Positions 6,585-8,820 of a DNA stretch of 8,820 bases are shown piece by piece. The translations under genes were made by a program, and so were the position numbers. The first letter of the stretch is position 1. Each line of letters opens with the position of its first letter. The stretch comes from Anaerolinea sp. (GTDB lineage Bacteria > Chloroflexota > Anaerolineae > Anaerolineales > Villigracilaceae), in NCBI GenBank assembly GCA_020720965.1, contig DYNS01000108.1, positions 1 to 8,820 of the forward strand, read 5' to 3'. The notes beneath the pieces were generated by a model that was not told the origin of the DNA, did no database searches, and saw only the letters and a list, made by a program, of their open reading frames with translations.

Positions 6585-8144
6585 TTACATCGTCAGCCCA
6601 TATTCGACTGCGTCTGCCAGAGCACGCCAGGAGGCTTCGATGATGTTGGCGCTCGCGCCGACTGTTGTCCAGCGGCGGGTTCCGTTTTGGGTGTCTATCA
6701 GCACGCGGGTAAGGGCGGAGGTGCCGTTGTTGCCATCCAGCACGCGGACTTTGTAGTCGGCGAGGTGGAATTTATCTAGGGCAGGGTAGCGCGGGGGGAG
6801 GGCTTTCCGCAGGGCGAGGTCGAGGGCGTTGACGGGTCCGTTCCCCTCGGCGGCGGTGTGCAGGATTTCATCCGAGCCGGGAACCCGGACTTTTACGGTG
6901 GCTTCGGCGAAGATTCCGCGCCCGGCGCGATGCTCCACATTGACGGTGAAATCTATCATCTCGAAGGGCGGCTGATAGTACATTTCCTGCCGCTTTAGCA
7001 TGAGGGCAACCGAGGCTTCGGCGGCTTCAAAGGAGAAGCCCCGCGCTTCCAGGGTTTTAATCTCGCTGAGAACGTCCGCCACTTCATCACCGGTATCCAT
7101 CTCCAGACCGTATTCTTCGGCTTTGCTGAGGAGGTTGCCGCGCCCGGAAAGGTCAGACACGACTACGCGCATCTTGTTGCCCACGTTTTCGGGTTTGATG
7201 TGCTGATAGGACTGCGAGGAGCGGCGGGTGGCGGCGACATGCACCCCGCCTTTGTGGGCAAAGGATGATTTTCCGATGTAGGGCAGGTGGTCGTTGGGGG
7301 TAATGTTGGCGACTTCGTCCACAAAATGGGAGAGTTCGTACAGTTTGGCGAGGTTGCCCTGAGGCAGGCAGGTGTAGCCCATTTTCAGTTCCAGGTTGGG
7401 CATAATGGAGCAGAGATTGGCGTTTCCGGCACGCTCGCCCACGCCGTTGATAGTTCCCTGAACCTGAACAGCACCCTCCCGCACGGCAACGAGGGAGTTG
7501 ATGACCGCCGATTCGCCGTCATTGTGGGCGTGAATGCCGAGGGGGAACTTGACGGTTTGGCGCACGTCCCGCACAATGCTTTCGGCTTCCCAGGGCAGCA
7601 AGCCGCCGTTGGTATCGCACAGGACGAGAATCTCGGCGCCGCCGCGCATGGCGGCTTGCAAAGTCTCCAGGGAATAGGCGCGGTCGGCTTTGTAACCGTC
7701 GAAGAAGTGTTCGGCGTCATACATCACCCGCCGTCCTTGCGCCTTCAGGTAGGCAACGGATTGTTCGATGATTCGCAGGTTGTCTTCCAGGGTGGTGAGC
7801 AGGACATCGGTGACGTGCAGAGTCCAGGTTTTGCCAAAAATGGTGCAAACCGGCGCGCCAGAATCGAGCAAGGCTCGGATGTTGGCATCGTCTTCCGGTC
7901 CGCCTTTTACGCGGCAGGTTGCGCCAAAGGCGGCAATTTGGGCATTCTTCCAGGCAATATCGCGGGCGCGGGAGAAGAATTCCACGTCTTTGGGGTTGGA
8001 GCCGGGCCAACCGCCTTCGATGTAGGCAACCCCGAACTCGTCCAGTTTGCGGGCGACCCGCACTTTATCTTCCGCCGAGAGATTGAAGCCCTCGGATTGT
8101 GTGCCATCGCGCAGGGTGGTGTCGTAGATTTGGATATGGGTCAT
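6585..8144 (-). CDS. cimA: (R)-citramalate synthase (CimA type, isopropylmalate synthase superfamily)
   Basis: CimA condenses pyruvate with acetyl-CoA to (R)-citramalate, the first step of the threonine-independent route to 2-oxobutyrate and isoleucine. From the ATG at 8144 the protein has 519 residues, fitting this branch of the family. The TIM-barrel part carries DTTLRDGTQ (8-16, with Arg12 and metal ligand Asp13), YDAEHFFDGYK (142-152), CDTNGG (176-181), the metal-binding HAHND (205-209) and GTINGVGERAGNA (230-242). The AEHFFDG segment and overall length favour the CimA-type group over ordinary LeuA. Residues from about 390 to 515 form the C-terminal regulatory domain, ending in GASANIIEASWRALADAVEYG, so feedback control is likely. 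The start has only a weak AAGAAAG site. An in-frame TTG at 8171 would add nine residues and is less likely. The gene lies 46 nt after leuD and 101 nt before leuB. A homocitrate synthase-like specificity is a remote alternative. Confidence 0.9.
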   Translation of the reverse strand: MTHIQIYDTTLRDGTQSEGFNLSAEDKVRVARKLDEFGVAYIEGGWPGSNPKDVEFFSRARDIAWKNAQIAAFGATCRVKGGPEDDANIRALLDSGAPVCTIFGKTWTLHVTDVLLTTLEDNLRIIEQSVAYLKAQGRRVMYDAEHFFDGYKADRAYSLETLQAAMRGGAEILVLCDTNGGLLPWEAESIVRDVRQTVKFPLGIHAHNDGESAVINSLVAVREGAVQVQGTINGVGERAGNANLCSIMPNLELKMGYTCLPQGNLAKLYELSHFVDEVANITPNDHLPYIGKSSFAHKGGVHVAATRRSSQSYQHIKPENVGNKMRVVVSDLSGRGNLLSKAEEYGLEMDTGDEVADVLSEIKTLEARGFSFEAAEASVALMLKRQEMYYQPPFEMIDFTVNVEHRAGRGIFAEATVKVRVPGSDEILHTAAEGNGPVNALDLALRKALPPRYPALDKFHLADYKVRVLDGNNGTSALTRVLIDTQNGTRRWTTVGASANIIEASWRALADAVEYGLTM

Positions 8145-8190
8145 GGGAAACTTTCTTAAATGGTGGCGCAATAGTCTCGACGAATGAAAC

Positions 8191-8778
8191 CTATTTTGCG
8201 TTCATCATTTCAAAGGTTGTGATTTGCTCTTCAAAGCCCAGGATGTAGCCCAACTCGTCCACGCCATTGAGCAGGCAGGCTTTGTTAAACGGGTCGATGG
8301 GGAAGGTGAGAGAACCGCCAGGGTAGGAAAGAGTTTGGGAAACCAGGTCAACGGTCAGGGTGGCGTTGGGGACTTCTTCCGCCAGGTCGAAGAGAGTTTG
8401 GTGAGTGGCTTCGTCCACGATGATGGGGAGCAAGCCGTTTTTGAGGGCGTTGTTGCGGAAGATGTCTGCAAAGGAGGTGCTGATGACAGCGCGGAAGCCA
8501 AAGCCGGTGAGCGCCCAGGGGGCGTGTTCGCGGCTGGAGCCGCAGCCGAAGTTATCGCCTGCCAGTAAAATTTGCGCTCCGGCGGCTTCGGGCTTGTTGA
8601 GGGCAAATTCCGGTTTGGGAGAGCCATCGGCGTTGTAGCGCCAGTCGGCAAACAGGTTGTCGCCCATGCCGTTTTTGTCGGTGGCTTTGAGAAAGCGGGC
8701 GGGGATGATTTGGTCTGTGTCAATGTCATTGACGGGCAGGGAAATCAGGCGGGAGGTGAGGGAGGTAAATTGAGCCAT
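8191..8778 (-). CDS. leuD: 3-isopropylmalate dehydratase small subunit
   Basis: LeuD is the small (swivel) subunit of the isomerase that, with the iron-sulfur subunit LeuC, converts 2-isopropylmalate to 3-isopropylmalate. The same complex can convert citramalate to beta-methylmalate. The protein has 195 residues, matching the roughly 200-residue LeuD type rather than the shorter archaeal type of about 165. Motifs are NDIDTDQIIPARFL (17-30) and the substrate-binding loop FGCGSSREHAPWAL (77-90), followed by SFADIFRNNALKNGLLP (102-118). The ATG at 8778 fits the family N-terminus. It has no Shine-Dalgarno: the bases before it are occupied by a 7-nt tandem repeat that runs off the window edge. leuC is not visible and would be expected further right on the same strand. 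Confidence 0.96.
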   Translation of the reverse strand: MAQFTSLTSRLISLPVNDIDTDQIIPARFLKATDKNGMGDNLFADWRYNADGSPKPEFALNKPEAAGAQILLAGDNFGCGSSREHAPWALTGFGFRAVISTSFADIFRNNALKNGLLPIIVDEATHQTLFDLAEEVPNATLTVDLVSQTLSYPGGSLTFPIDPFNKACLLNGVDELGYILGFEEQITTFEMMNAK

Positions 8779-8780
8779 AG

Positions 8781-8820
8781 AGTGGTTAGTGGTTAGTGGT
8801 TAGGGGTTAGTGGGTAGTGG
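8781..8820. repeat. Tandem 7-nt repeat (TTAGTGG) upstream of leuD, cut by the window edge
   Basis: After a partial unit agtgg (8781-8785) come TTAGTGG, TTAGTGG, TTAGGGG, TTAGTGG and GTAGTGG, in register to the last base. On the leuD sense strand it reads as CCACTAA units and begins 2 nt before the start codon. It therefore fills the place where a ribosome site would be expected. The array probably continues beyond the window. Confidence 0.85.

Noticed and set aside
7287..8159. Long plus-strand open frame (290 codons) opposite cimA
   Set aside because: It is antisense to a gene with clear family motifs, has no recognisable domain, and its composition is what a GC-rich antisense frame yields.
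8145..8171. Upstream TTG start for cimA
   Set aside because: The family N-terminus begins at the ATG at 8144, and the nine added residues have no support.
8781..8820. Leucine leader peptide or attenuator before leuD
   Set aside because: CTA (Leu) and TAA triplets occur in the repeat on the sense strand, but the 7-nt period shifts frame with each unit. No short open frame or terminator hairpin is visible before the window ends.

Overview
The window is ordinary bacterial chromosome: six complete genes and one truncated gene, tightly packed, with short gaps. By eye it is moderately GC-rich, and most genes favour C-ending codons. My best guess at the source is a Chloroflexota bacterium of the Anaerolineae type. 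This rests on the short oligomer and palindrome repeats in the gaps, the MsmK/UgpC-like ATPase and the leuD-cimA-leuB layout. It is an impression, because no marker gene is present. I find no prophage, insertion sequence, CRISPR array, tRNA or rRNA, and no undescribed multi-gene system.

Layout, left to right. (1) Positions 1-658, plus strand: the C-terminal part of a family 20 beta-N-acetylhexosaminidase, cut by the window edge. (2) 662-694: a hairpin that can end transcription from both sides. (3) 708-1463, minus: phosphoglycerate mutase gpmA. (4) 1488-1516: a perfect 12-bp palindromic repeat in the gap. (5) 1541-2641, minus: a sugar-type ABC transporter ATPase without its permeases. (6) 2642-2791: a divergent promoter region. 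(7) 2792-5371, plus: mutS, the DNA mismatch sensor. (8) 5386-5423: a second two-way terminator. (9) 5425-8778, minus: leuD, cimA and leuB, read in that order and probably the downstream part of a branched-chain amino acid operon whose start lies beyond the right edge.

How the genes fit together. The hexosaminidase would release amino sugars, the ATPase would power sugar import, and GpmA works in lower glycolysis. This is a plausible carbohydrate neighbourhood, but the link is only proximity. The leu block is functionally coherent. LeuCD (only LeuD is visible) and LeuB handle both the leucine intermediates and the citramalate-derived intermediates. With CimA they would make 2-oxobutyrate for isoleucine from pyruvate and acetyl-CoA without threonine.

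Points most worth a second look are the apparently leaderless start of mutS, a sharp change of codon usage inside mutS near 4740, the short-period repeats just upstream of leuB and leuD, and the palindromic repeat upstream of gpmA.
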